From contig PKUI01000032.1 of assembly GCA_002869605.1 (NCBI GenBank), positions 1 to 26,585 on the forward strand: a DNA stretch of 26,585 bases, written 5' to 3'. This stretch comes from Desulfuromonas sp. (GTDB lineage Bacteria; Desulfobacterota; Desulfuromonadia; Desulfuromonadales; SZUA-401). The notes beneath the pieces are model-generated. The model worked only from the letters and a program-made list of their open reading frames with translations. It made no database searches and was not told the origin of the DNA. Below are positions 7,845-14,975 of the stretch, piece by piece. The position numbers and the translations under genes are program-made. How positions within the stretch are numbered: the first letter of the stretch is position 1; each line of letters starts with the position of its first letter.

Positions 7845-8960
7845 ATGGCATCTAAGCTTGGCGACATGCTGGTCATCGAAGGGCTGATCACTCCGGAGGA
7901 ACTGGAGGAAGCTCTGCGCTACCAGGTCATCTACGGCGGCAAACTCGGCACCAACCTCATCGAAATGGGGCTGGTCGACGAAGGAGATATCAGCCTTGCC
8001 CTCAGTCGTAAACTGGGGGTCCCGTACGTCGATACGGAACAGCTGATGTCACTCCCGTCCGGCACGCTCAAGTTGATCCCCCAGGAACTGGTCGAGAAAT
8101 ACCAGGTTATTCCTCTGCGGCTCGACAAGAACAAACTCTCGCTGGTCATGCTCAACCCCGTTGACCTGGCGGCCATCGACGACATCGCCTTTCGCACCGG
8201 TTTTGTCATCCGCCCACTGGTCGCACCTGAAGTGCGCATGGTCATGGCACTGGAAAAGTTTTATGGGATGAAACGCGAACTGCGTTACATCCAGGCCATC
8301 AATGCCGTCAGCGAACCACGGGAAAAGCGCAACAAAGATAAGCCCAAAGGCAATGCACCCGACCCGCGCATGGCGGAGTTAGCCGACCTCGACCTCGCCG
8401 AGATTGACGACGTGTTCGAACTCTCCGAAGTCGAGTTGATCGAGGAAGAGGTCATCGACGCCGAGGTCATCGACAGTTACTCTCTCGAACATACTTTCGA
8501 CCAACTGGCCGAGGCCAAGGACCGTGACCAGATTGCCTCGACCCTGATCCAATACCTCGGCCAGGAGTACACCAACTGTGCGCTGTTCATGGTCAAGGGT
8601 CGCATCGCCTCGGGGTGGACAACAGTTCACGAGGGTATCTACAATGACGAGTTCCCACAATTCCAGTTCTCCCTCGACCACCCCTCCGTGATCAGCATGA
8701 TCGAGGAGAACCGCAGTTTCTTCCTCGGCCCGATACCTGACACCCCCCAGAACCGCAACTGGCTGACACCGGTCAAGGGAGAGGTCGGCAAGCCGGCCAT
8801 CCTGGTGCCGATCATGATGCTTGGACGTGTCGTTGCGATCCTCTTCGCACAGGGGCGCGATGACCTGGCCGGGCACCTCAGTGAGCTTCAGGTCCTTGGT
8901 AGCAAAGCCGCCATGGCCTTCGATATCCTGATTCTCAAAAGCAAGATACGTATAGGATAA
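7845..8960 (+). CDS. Stand-alone MshEN (GspE N-terminal) plus GAF-like protein
   Basis: Protein of 371 aa whose N-terminus is an MshEN/T2SSE-N domain but which has no GspE-type ATPase. Two 24-residue motifs, Lys4-Gln27 and Lys33-Lys56, are separated by exactly five residues and share the pattern (R/K)LGxxLxxxGL; this is the layout known to bind c-di-GMP in MshE. Both leading Arg are Lys here and the last Gln of motif two is Lys. A second alpha/beta segment (about 70-140), a charged acidic linker (about 157-212) and a GAF-like domain (about 215-368) follow. ATG 7845 has AGGA 6 bases upstream. It sits 42 bases after the AAA+ gene and 25 before the TPR gene. It could be a c-di-GMP sensor or adaptor for the neighbouring ATPase. 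Fold calls are by pattern, not alignment. Confidence 0.82.
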   Translation: MASKLGDMLVIEGLITPEELEEALRYQVIYGGKLGTNLIEMGLVDEGDISLALSRKLGVPYVDTEQLMSLPSGTLKLIPQELVEKYQVIPLRLDKNKLSLVMLNPVDLAAIDDIAFRTGFVIRPLVAPEVRMVMALEKFYGMKRELRYIQAINAVSEPREKRNKDKPKGNAPDPRMAELADLDLAEIDDVFELSEVELIEEEVIDAEVIDSYSLEHTFDQLAEAKDRDQIASTLIQYLGQEYTNCALFMVKGRIASGWTTVHEGIYNDEFPQFQFSLDHPSVISMIEENRSFFLGPIPDTPQNRNWLTPVKGEVGKPAILVPIMMLGRVVAILFAQGRDDLAGHLSELQVLGSKAAMAFDILILKSKIRIG

Positions 8961-8985
8961 CCCCTAATTGTTACAGGACTGAATA

Positions 8986-10125
8986 ATGAGCAACGAGAAC
9001 AACAACACATCGACGGCAGAGCGCCAGGAACAACACAACAAGGTGGTCGACCTGTCTCGCGACGGGCATCGTCACCTGAAAGCCCGTCGCTACGCCCAGG
9101 CACGCACAGCTTTCAAAGAAGGGCTCGTGATCGAACCGAACAATCCCTATCTGCTGACCGGCATGGGGGATCTGTTGCGCGCGGAAAAACGCTACGCCGA
9201 ATGCCGCGAGTGTTACCTGAAGGTCCTTGAACATGACCAGAACAACCTCTTCGCCCTGCGTGGTCTGGGTGACGCCTGCCGTACCGAGAAACGTTATGAA
9301 GAAGCGCTGGGATACTGGCGGCGTTATCTCGACAAACGCCCGCGCGACATCTTCGTACTCACCCGGGTTGCTGATGCACACAAGAACCTTGGCCATCATG
9401 AAGAATCGGAAGCGCTCTACCGCAAGGCCCTCGAGATCCGCAAGGATGATCGCTATGCACTACTCGGTCTCGCCGACCTCTATCACAAGACCAACCGCTT
9501 CAAACTCGCGATCCATTACTACAGGGAAGTCCTCGACAGTGGCATAGAGCCCCTCAACGTACTGACCATGGTCGGCAACCTCTACCGTCACCTCGGTCAA
9601 CCCAAAGAAGCTCAAGGCTTCTTCGAGCGCACCTTGAAACGGGAACCGGACAACACTTACGCGCTGTTCGGCCTTGGTGACGTCCTCCGCTGGCAGGGGT
9701 TTTTCGAAGAGGCGACTACCCACTGGGAGCGGCTGTTGGAGCTTGTCGAAGGAACCATTCCTATGCTTACCCGGCTCGGCGACATCTACCAGCGCCTCAA
9801 CCGCTTCGAGGATTCACAGCGTATCTACCAGAAGGTTCTCGATCAGGGCTACGACCTGTATGCCAATGCCGGGCTTGCCCGCCTGTCTATCCTGCGGGAA
9901 GAACCCTCCCGGGCCTGTGAACTGTATCGTGAGATCCTAGCCCATGAAAAGACCGAAACCCGCTTCTGTGTCGAGCTATCCGAAGAACTGCTACGCAACA
10001 ACCAGCCGCAGCTGGCGCGCGAGCTGACACGGGAAGCACTTGAGCACCACCGCGATCAGGGCGAGGTCTTCAACGAACTGGAACATCTGCTGGAGCCGGT
10101 TATGACAACACTGGAGAGCCAGTGA
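8986..10125 (+). CDS. Tetratricopeptide repeat scaffold protein
   Basis: 379 aa, made almost wholly of about ten 34-residue TPR units from residue 18 to about 355. Each shows the alternating small and aromatic pattern, for example LLTGMGDLLRAEKRYAECRE, ALRGLGDACRTEKRYEEALG and ALLGLADLYHKTNRFKLAIH. No signal peptide or membrane segment is seen, so it is predicted cytoplasmic. It has no catalytic domain and probably acts as a protein-binding scaffold. ATG 8986 follows AGGA at good spacing. The stop overlaps the next gene's GTG start (GTGA, 4 bases), so translation is probably coupled. Its partners are most simply its operon neighbours, the AAA+ and MshEN proteins, which is inference. The TPR call is very sure; the function is not known. 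Confidence 0.9.
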   Translation: MSNENNNTSTAERQEQHNKVVDLSRDGHRHLKARRYAQARTAFKEGLVIEPNNPYLLTGMGDLLRAEKRYAECRECYLKVLEHDQNNLFALRGLGDACRTEKRYEEALGYWRRYLDKRPRDIFVLTRVADAHKNLGHHEESEALYRKALEIRKDDRYALLGLADLYHKTNRFKLAIHYYREVLDSGIEPLNVLTMVGNLYRHLGQPKEAQGFFERTLKREPDNTYALFGLGDVLRWQGFFEEATTHWERLLELVEGTIPMLTRLGDIYQRLNRFEDSQRIYQKVLDQGYDLYANAGLARLSILREEPSRACELYREILAHEKTETRFCVELSEELLRNNQPQLARELTREALEHHRDQGEVFNELEHLLEPVMTTLESQ

Positions 10126-10715
10126 ACTACCTCATGCACCTCTACCTCGCAGGTGATCAACCGGGGCATCTGCTGGGGGCCCTGATGGGAGACTTCGTCA
10201 AGGGGCCGATCCCCGGGTATTACCAGGGCAGCCTACGTGAAGGGTTGATGCTACACCGACGACTCGACGCCTACTGTGTCGACCAACGCGACTGCCGCTG
10301 CAGCCGCCTACGCCTCGACCCTGCTTTCGGTCATCTGCGATCCATTATGGTTGACATCTTCTACGATCACCTGCTGGCTCGCCACTTGCAGCAGCATCAC
10401 CCGCTGCCGCTATCTCAATATGCCGCGTACATTTACCGTCTGCTCGAGCAAAACCAACAACGCCTGCCTGCCACCATGCGCCCGGTTGTGGAAAAAATGA
10501 TTTCGATGGACTGGCTGAGTAGCTACGCCGAGCTGGCCACAGTCGAAACCGTCCTCAAACGGATCAGCAAACGTCTGTCGCGTCCCAACCGACTCGGTGA
10601 AGGCCTCAGGCAGCTGACAGACAACTACCTGGCCCTGTCCAGCGACTGCCGTCACTTCCTTCAAGCCGCCCGCCAGCAGGTACGTGTTCCCCAGGTCATC
10701 CAGGGAGACTTCTGA
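10122..10715 (+). CDS. Acyl carrier protein phosphodiesterase (AcpH/DUF479)
   Basis: 197 aa, close to E. coli AcpH (193 aa). AcpH removes 4'-phosphopantetheine from holo-ACP to give apo-ACP in the cytoplasm. The N-terminal MNYLMHLYLAG, then LLGALMGDFVKGP and LMLHRRLDAYCV, are the family hallmarks; the Asp and His of GDFVKG and HRRLDAY are the expected metal-site residues. A further HLRSIMVDIFYDHLLA helix also fits. It starts at GTG 10122, overlapping the TPR stop by 4 bases; its own stop shares one base with the next ATG (TGATG). This ACP enzyme inside an otherwise envelope-like run is unexpected and may be a passenger gene. Family assignment is confident; activity is inferred. Confidence 0.88.
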   Translation: MNYLMHLYLAGDQPGHLLGALMGDFVKGPIPGYYQGSLREGLMLHRRLDAYCVDQRDCRCSRLRLDPAFGHLRSIMVDIFYDHLLARHLQQHHPLPLSQYAAYIYRLLEQNQQRLPATMRPVVEKMISMDWLSSYAELATVETVLKRISKRLSRPNRLGEGLRQLTDNYLALSSDCRHFLQAARQQVRVPQVIQGDF

Positions 10716-11659
10716 TGAGTCCCCCGGAAATCCGTACCTGCCCAAAATGCGGATTTGCCCAGCCCCCCGGCGAAAGCTTCTGCCTCAAGTGTGGGTTGGT
10801 CTTCGCCAAGTACCAACGGCGTCAGGCAAAAAATACCTCTGAGCAAACTGTCCCCGAAGTCGCCAGCCAAGAAGAGGCCCTCGAACTCTCCGAGGACCAC
10901 CTCTTCGTTACTCGCAGCCTCGGACCGCAGGGATGGATGGCCGTTGGGGGGGGCGCCCTGCTCGCCCTGCTCGTCCTTTCGCTGCCGCGCCTCGACTTCA
11001 TCTTCCAGACCTTTATCACCCTGGTTCATGAACTCGGTCATGCCCTGTTCGGCTGGCTGTTCGGTTACCCGTCGATTCCGGCCTTCGACTTTATGTACGG
11101 GGGGGGCGTGACCATGCACCAGCAACGCGCCATGTCGCTGGTTTACGGGGTGTTGGCCCTGCTTGTCATGGCAGCCTTTGTCTACCGCCGCAACCTGCGC
11201 ACCTTGACCGCCCTGGCGATCATCGCCGCACTCTACGCCCTGTGCACCTTTACCCGCATCCACGAGGTGCTCAACCTGTTCATGGGGCACGGCACCGAGC
11301 TGATCATTGCCGGCATTTTTCTCTACCGCGGCTTCAGCGGTTTCGCTGTGATCCACACCGTGGAGCGCCCCCTGTATGCATTCCTCGGCTTTTTCGTGCT
11401 CTTCTCCGACCTGCGCTTTGCCTGGCGCCTGATCACCGACCCGGTGCACCGTTACCTCTACGAGGAGGCCAAGGGTGGAGGGCACTGGATGGACTTCTCA
11501 CGCATCGCCGAGGAGTACCTGCGTGTCGACCTCTCGGCCGTCGCACTGTTTTTCCTGCTCTGCTGCCTGTTGCCGCCACTCGCCATCTGGGTTTACCGCA
11601 CCTGGCGCACCGAGATCCTGCTGACCCTCAACCGGCTTTTCGACCGTAACCCCGCCTGA
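10715..11659 (+). CDS. Zinc-ribbon membrane protein with HELGH metalloprotease motif
   Basis: 314 aa. The N-terminus is a zinc ribbon with Cys9, Cys12, Cys23 and Cys26 (CPKC...CLKCGLVFAKY). An acidic linker (about 41-65) precedes a membrane part with about six hydrophobic segments beginning near residue 74. Inside is TLVHELGHALFGW, an HExxH zinc-protease motif with His105, Glu106 and His109, placed as in M50 intramembrane proteases. The usual second M50 block (NxxPxxxLDG) is not evident; HEV (183-185), GHGTE (191-195) or HTVE (214-217) might supply the third ligand. ATG 10715 overlaps the acpH stop by one base, and GGGAG lies upstream inside acpH. It ends the run, 70 bases before lexA. It could be a membrane protease cleaving an envelope or signalling protein; I do not recognise a named family. 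Confidence 0.8.
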   Translation: MSPPEIRTCPKCGFAQPPGESFCLKCGLVFAKYQRRQAKNTSEQTVPEVASQEEALELSEDHLFVTRSLGPQGWMAVGGGALLALLVLSLPRLDFIFQTFITLVHELGHALFGWLFGYPSIPAFDFMYGGGVTMHQQRAMSLVYGVLALLVMAAFVYRRNLRTLTALAIIAALYALCTFTRIHEVLNLFMGHGTELIIAGIFLYRGFSGFAVIHTVERPLYAFLGFFVLFSDLRFAWRLITDPVHRYLYEEAKGGGHWMDFSRIAEEYLRVDLSAVALFFLLCCLLPPLAIWVYRTWRTEILLTLNRLFDRNPA

Positions 11660-11673
11660 CCCTGCCCGACCCA

Positions 11674-11702
11674 TTGACACCTTGCGTGCACCATGATAGG
11701 TT
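11674..11702 (+). promoter_or_regulatory. Candidate sigma-70 promoter of lexA
   Basis: A perfect -35 TTGACA (11674-11679), 17-base spacer, and a weak -10 TAGGTT (11697-11702). The -10 overlaps the LexA operator, so a bound repressor would block polymerase directly. The start point is not determined. Confidence 0.6.
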
Positions 11703-11716
11703 GTCAAATGACAACC
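11699..11716 (+). promoter_or_regulatory. LexA operator (Geobacter-type SOS box)
   Basis: GGTTGTCAAATGACAACC is a perfect 8-bp inverted repeat with a 2-base centre, 13 bases before the lexA ATG and overlapping its -10. It matches the LexA box reported for Geobacter sulfurreducens, GGTT-N2-C-N4-G-N3-ACC, at every fixed position. This supports autoregulation of lexA and a Desulfuromonadota origin. Confidence 0.85.
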
Positions 11717-11729
11717 ACTGGAGAAAGAC

Positions 11730-12329
11730 ATGTCCGATCTGACCCGACGCCAGCAACAGGTTCTCGATTTCATTCGTACCCACATCGAGGAGTACAGTTA
11801 TCCGCCGACCCTGCGCGAAATCGCCGCGCACCTCGGCATCAACGGCACCCTCGGGGTGAGCAAGCACCTCGACGCCTTGGAACGCAAGGGGCTCCTGCAG
11901 CGTCATGGCCGTGGTTCTCGTGCCCTGCAGTTGAGCACTCATCACCCCAAAGGACGGCTGCCGATCGTCGGCCGCGTACAGGCCGGCCCCTTGCAGCCCG
12001 CCATCGAGGAAATAGAGGGGCATTTAGCCATCGACCCACGGCAAGCCCGCGACGGTGACTTTATGCTGCGGGTGCGCGGCGACTCAATGATCGAGGCCGC
12101 GATTCTCGACGGCGACCTCGCCCAGGTCCGACCGGGAGGCTCCGCCAACGACGGTGAAATCGTCGTCGCACTGGTTGGCGACGAGGCGACCATCAAGCGC
12201 TTCTACCACGAGGGGGAACAGGTCCGGCTGCAGCCAGAGAACTCCATGATGGAGGCAATTCTCGTCAGGCCGGAGGATGGCGAGGTGCGGATTGTTGGCA
12301 AGGTGGTGGGGATCTACCGAACCTTCTAG
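11730..12329 (+). CDS. lexA: LexA SOS repressor
   Basis: Transcriptional repressor of the SOS DNA-damage response, 199 aa, normal length. The N-terminal winged helix-turn-helix (about residues 1-70) contains PPTLREIAAHLGI and the recognition helix. The C-terminal S24 autoprotease has the cleavage site Ala85-Gly86 (VGRVQAGPL), nucleophile Ser119 (GDSMIEA) and general-base Lys156 (EATIKRF), all intact, so RecA-stimulated self-cleavage is expected. ATG 11730 follows GGAG at 7 bases. A LexA box covers its promoter, so it should repress itself. The gene is separate from the upstream run by a promoter. DinB, a frequent SOS target, lies downstream beyond a gene-free stretch. Confidence 0.97.
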   Translation: MSDLTRRQQQVLDFIRTHIEEYSYPPTLREIAAHLGINGTLGVSKHLDALERKGLLQRHGRGSRALQLSTHHPKGRLPIVGRVQAGPLQPAIEEIEGHLAIDPRQARDGDFMLRVRGDSMIEAAILDGDLAQVRPGGSANDGEIVVALVGDEATIKRFYHEGEQVRLQPENSMMEAILVRPEDGEVRIVGKVVGIYRTF

Positions 12330-12402
12330 GTGGAGAAAGAGCACGGGACGTTACATCTGCCCTCCTGCAAACGAGAACCGCCGGAGGGCGTCCGGAAAAC
12401 GC

Positions 12403-12434
12403 CTTACTTTTCTTTGATGGCAAATAAAAGTAAG
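12403..12434. repeat. 14-bp imperfect inverted repeat, interspersed-repeat-like
   Basis: CTTACTTTTCTTTG (12403-12416) pairs with CAAATAAAAGTAAG (12421-12434) with one mismatch and a 4-base loop, followed by CAAAAGAAAG. This wording (TTACTTTTCTTTG ... AAAAGTAAGCAAAAGAAAG) resembles a palindromic repeat I recall between genes in many proteobacteria. It could also act as a bidirectional terminator for lexA transcripts. Family identity is from memory and unverified. Confidence 0.5.
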
Positions 12435-12493
12435 CAAAAGAAAGCCACCCCGGCTTCGTCACCCGATGATCGGGTGCCCTCGCTGGCGTGAAG

Positions 12494-12539
12494 TTTTAAT
12501 CCAACCGGCTCGCATGCTCGCCAAGCGGCAAGATTAAAA
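12494..12539. repeat. Long-loop inverted repeat TTTTAATC/GATTAAAA
   Basis: TTTTAATC (12494-12501) and GATTAAAA (12532-12539) form a perfect 8-bp dyad around a 30-base GC-rich loop. The right arm recurs at 12657. It sits directly after the 12403-12434 palindrome and is probably part of the same repeat unit. Confidence 0.4.
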
Positions 12540-12758
12540 TTCCCGCACTCGGTGACTGCACACGGGGCCCCGCAAAGGCTATGGAACAGTCAAAGTCTTT
12601 TATGCCGATAACGCTTTTGAACTTCCCCTCCCCTGGCACAGCTCCTGGGGAGATTGGATTAAAATCGAAACAGTCAGCCGCACAGAAAAAATGAGGCGGC
12701 GTGCGGGTCCGCAACTCCCGCGGTTTTCACTCCCAAAGGAAAGAACGTCAGATAACGT

Positions 12759-13007
12759 ATGCACATCGACTCCCCGATCCGGGTCGGTGCGATCTTCGGC
12801 CCCGGCCGCCAGATCCGCCCGGTCTGGTTCGACTGGCAACAGCACAAATACACCGTTCAGGAAGTCACCTACCGCTGGCAGCAGCACGACGGCGACAGCG
12901 TCGTATTGCACTTCGCAGTCAGCGACGGGGTCTCCCTGTTCGAACTCGCCTACCATACCGCACAGCAGACCTGGCGTCTGGAGACGCTCGAAGCACCCGA
13001 GCCATGA
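12759..13007 (+). CDS. Small DUF6504-like protein coupled to dinB
   Basis: 82 aa, no signal or membrane segment. I recall a family (DUF6504) of small proteins encoded beside Y-family polymerase genes, with a pattern of a Trp-x-x-x-x-Tyr-x-Val strand, a Val-x-x-x-Trp helix, an Phe-x-Val strand and a C-terminal Trp-Arg-Leu strand. That pattern is present here: FDWQQHKYTVQEVTYRW, LHFAVSDG, LFELAYH and TWRLETLE. The match is by eye and should be treated as likely, not proven. ATG 12759 lacks a strong ribosome site (AAAGGAAAG is about 14 bases away). Its TGA overlaps the dinB ATG as ATGA, so the two proteins are probably made together. The biochemical role is unknown. Confidence 0.72.
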   Translation: MHIDSPIRVGAIFGPGRQIRPVWFDWQQHKYTVQEVTYRWQQHDGDSVVLHFAVSDGVSLFELAYHTAQQTWRLETLEAPEP

Positions 13008-14227
13008 ACCGTACCATCCTACACATCGACATGAACGCCTTCTTCGCCTCGGTCGAACAACAGGCCAACCCGAGCCTGCGTGGCAAGCCGATCGCGGTGA
13101 TCGGTTCGGGTGCACGTACCATCATCACCACCTGCTCCTACGAGGCGCGCGCCTACGGGGTCAAAACCGGCATGAACCTCTACGAGGCGAGAGGCTTATG
13201 CCCCGAGCTGATCCTGGTGGTCGGTAACAACCGCAAATACACCCACACCTCGAGCGGCATCGTCGAGATCTTTCGCGACTACAGCCCACTGGTCGAGGTC
13301 TTCTCCATCGACGAGTCGTTTCTCGACGTCACCAGCTGCCTGCGCCTGTTCGGCAGCGCCGAACGGATTTCCTGGCTGATCAAGGCGCGCATTCGCCACC
13401 GCTACGGCATCACCTGCTCGGTCGGCATCGCCCCCAACAAGATCCTCGCCAAGCTCGCCTCGGAGATGCACAAGCCGGACGGGCTTACCATCATCCCCCC
13501 CGAGCGGGTCGGCGAGGTTCTGGAAGAGTTACCGGTCGGCGAGCTGTGCGGGGTCGGCCGCCGCACCCGCGAAAAGCTGGAACTGCTCGGGATCACCACC
13601 TGCGGGCAGCTCGGGCGAGCTTCCCGCAGGATGCTCAAAAAACGCTTCGGCATCGTCGGTGAAAAGCTCCACGATATGGGCAACGGTATCGATGAGAGTC
13701 CGGTCACGCCCTCCACGGAACAGGATGAAGTCAAATCGGTGGGACACAGCATGACGCTGCCGCAGGATGTGGAGAGCCGCGCCGACATCTGCCGTTACCT
13801 GCTACGCCTCTCAGAGATGGTCGGGCGCCGCGCGCGCCGCTACGGGGCACGTGGCAGGACCGTCCATCTCACGCTGCGCTACAGCGACTTCGAGACCATC
13901 GGCAGCCAGCTCAGCGTCGGCGAACCGACCAACCTCAGCGACGTCATCTACCGCAGTGCCACCACCCTGCTAGACCGCTTCAGCCTGCACCTGCCGGTGC
14001 GGCTGCTCGGGGTGCGTCTCACCTCCCTGACCTACCAACAACGCCAGTATCGCCTGTTCGACGAGGATCTGCGCAAGCAGTGCGTCGCCGAGGCGATGGA
14101 CAGCGTCAACGATCGCCACGGCAGCTTCACCGTCAGTTTCGCCAGCATCCTCGACAGCGAACGTGCGGCCCGGGTCATCTCACCGGCCTGGCGTCCCGAG
14201 GGAATCCGCTATGTAAATGTCGAATAG
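13004..14227 (+). CDS. dinB: DNA polymerase IV (Y-family translesion polymerase)
   Basis: 407 aa. Error-prone polymerase for lesion bypass. Catalytic metal ligands are Asp9 (LHIDMNAFFASVEQ) and Asp103-Glu104 (VFSIDESFLDVT). The SVGIAPNKILAKLAS block, the helix-hairpin-helix thumb (LCGVGRRTREKLELLGI) and the little-finger domain follow. QYRLF at 348-352 is a clamp-binding pentapeptide, and the tail SPAWRPEGIRYV is typical of this subgroup. I chose ATG 13004 because it overlaps the small upstream gene as ATGA and begins MNRTILHIDMN; upstream codons in this frame are shadows. No Geobacter-type LexA box is seen upstream, so SOS control is not shown by this sequence. Convergent with the DUF3750 gene, 30 bases apart, with no clear terminator between. 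Confidence 0.96.
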   Translation: MNRTILHIDMNAFFASVEQQANPSLRGKPIAVIGSGARTIITTCSYEARAYGVKTGMNLYEARGLCPELILVVGNNRKYTHTSSGIVEIFRDYSPLVEVFSIDESFLDVTSCLRLFGSAERISWLIKARIRHRYGITCSVGIAPNKILAKLASEMHKPDGLTIIPPERVGEVLEELPVGELCGVGRRTREKLELLGITTCGQLGRASRRMLKKRFGIVGEKLHDMGNGIDESPVTPSTEQDEVKSVGHSMTLPQDVESRADICRYLLRLSEMVGRRARRYGARGRTVHLTLRYSDFETIGSQLSVGEPTNLSDVIYRSATTLLDRFSLHLPVRLLGVRLTSLTYQQRQYRLFDEDLRKQCVAEAMDSVNDRHGSFTVSFASILDSERAARVISPAWRPEGIRYVNVE

Positions 14228-14257
14228 AAGGTAAAAACAGAAGAAACAGGAACTCGT

Positions 14258-14815
14258 TCAATTAACATAGCCGCTACCGATCGCCGAAAACGGCAGTTCC
14301 AGTTGCAACTGCGGAACCTGCTTTGCGACCCAGGCCGTAAAGGTGTTGCTGTTGGGCCCGGGGAACGCCTTGTAGGTGGTCTTCCAGGGGTAACTCCGGG
14401 CTGCGACATCGACCGCCTCGATCATCGCCGCAACCCCTTCACCACGGTGCTCGACAATCAACTGGGGACGCTCACCGTACCAGTAACGATCCGGGATATC
14501 CGCATCGATGCGTAACACTGGCAACCCACGGCGCGCCCGCCAGCCGACAACCTCATAGACGGTATAGTCCGTTGCGTCCCCTGGCTTGACGGCGATCCAG
14601 GTATGAATCGCGAACCAACCGCGCCACCCCCAGGCCCGGGCCCCGTAGACCTGTACCACCGGCGCAGCCTCCTGTACCGGGTCAGGAGCAATACCTGCCG
14701 GCTCACGACTGGCCGTGCGCCAGTCCTTTGACGAACCGCAATTCGATACGCCGATCGCCAGAAGACTTAATAACACCAAGGCGTAAAAAAAACGGCGCCA
14801 GAACCTGCCATTCAC
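14258..14815 (-). CDS. DUF3750 family exported or membrane-anchored protein
   Basis: 185 aa. After a hydrophobic N-terminus (about residues 7-25, ALVLLSLLAIGVSNCG), which may be a signal anchor or a poor lipobox with Cys26, the protein matches DUF3750 in order: WFAIHTWIAVKP, YTVYEVVGWR, DRYWYGERPQLI, YKAFPGPNSNTFTAWV and LPFSAIG near the very end. Function of the family is not known; conserved His, Trp, Pro-Gly-Pro-Asn-Ser-Asn-Thr residues suggest an enzyme. It starts at GTG 14815, with GGGAGG 5 bases upstream; no ATG fits. It is a single gene convergent with dinB and divergent from the 117-aa gene at 14976. Confidence 0.88.
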   Translation of the reverse strand: MNGRFWRRFFYALVLLSLLAIGVSNCGSSKDWRTASREPAGIAPDPVQEAAPVVQVYGARAWGWRGWFAIHTWIAVKPGDATDYTVYEVVGWRARRGLPVLRIDADIPDRYWYGERPQLIVEHRGEGVAAMIEAVDVAARSYPWKTTYKAFPGPNSNTFTAWVAKQVPQLQLELPFSAIGSGYVN

Positions 14816-14975
14816 AAGAACCTCCCTTGATTGAAAATGCGCTTAGTCCATTGTACGCGGCAAGACGGGTCGGGTAAAGACGGGGCACAACATAGAGGAG
14901 GCCAACAGAGAAAAAATATGCTAGATTCGAAAAAATCATTCCAACCGATCACCACCTCACCGACGGGAGCAGCGA

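Larger units (their letters stand above)
12330..12758. other. Gene-free 430-base stretch with palindromic remnants
   Basis: Between lexA and the dinB pair no convincing gene is seen. It holds a 7-bp stem right after lexA (GCCCTCC 12359-12365 with GGAGGGC 12383-12389, no T-run), two larger inverted repeats listed separately, the palindrome CGGGGCCCCG (12563-12572), and a third copy of GATTAAAATC (12657-12666). The short frames here read as low-complexity shadows of these palindromes. No Geobacter-type LexA box was found in it. Confidence 0.6.

Noticed and set aside
10661..11485. 274-residue minus-strand frame opposite the zinc-ribbon membrane gene
   Set aside because: It is antisense to a gene with clear motifs and reads as Gln/Gly/Glu-rich shadow sequence.
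12496..12714. 72-residue minus-strand reading frame in the gene-free stretch
   Set aside because: It runs through the palindromic repeats, has no ribosome site and reads as low-complexity repeat sequence.
12720..12740. Possible LexA half-site (GGTTTTCACTCC) before the dinB pair
   Set aside because: It keeps GGTT and one C but lacks the G and the ACC arm required by the box seen at lexA.
12701..13003. N-terminal extension of dinB by about 100 residues
   Set aside because: The extension only shadows the small coupled gene in another frame; dinB begins naturally at ATG 13004 with MNRTILHIDMN.
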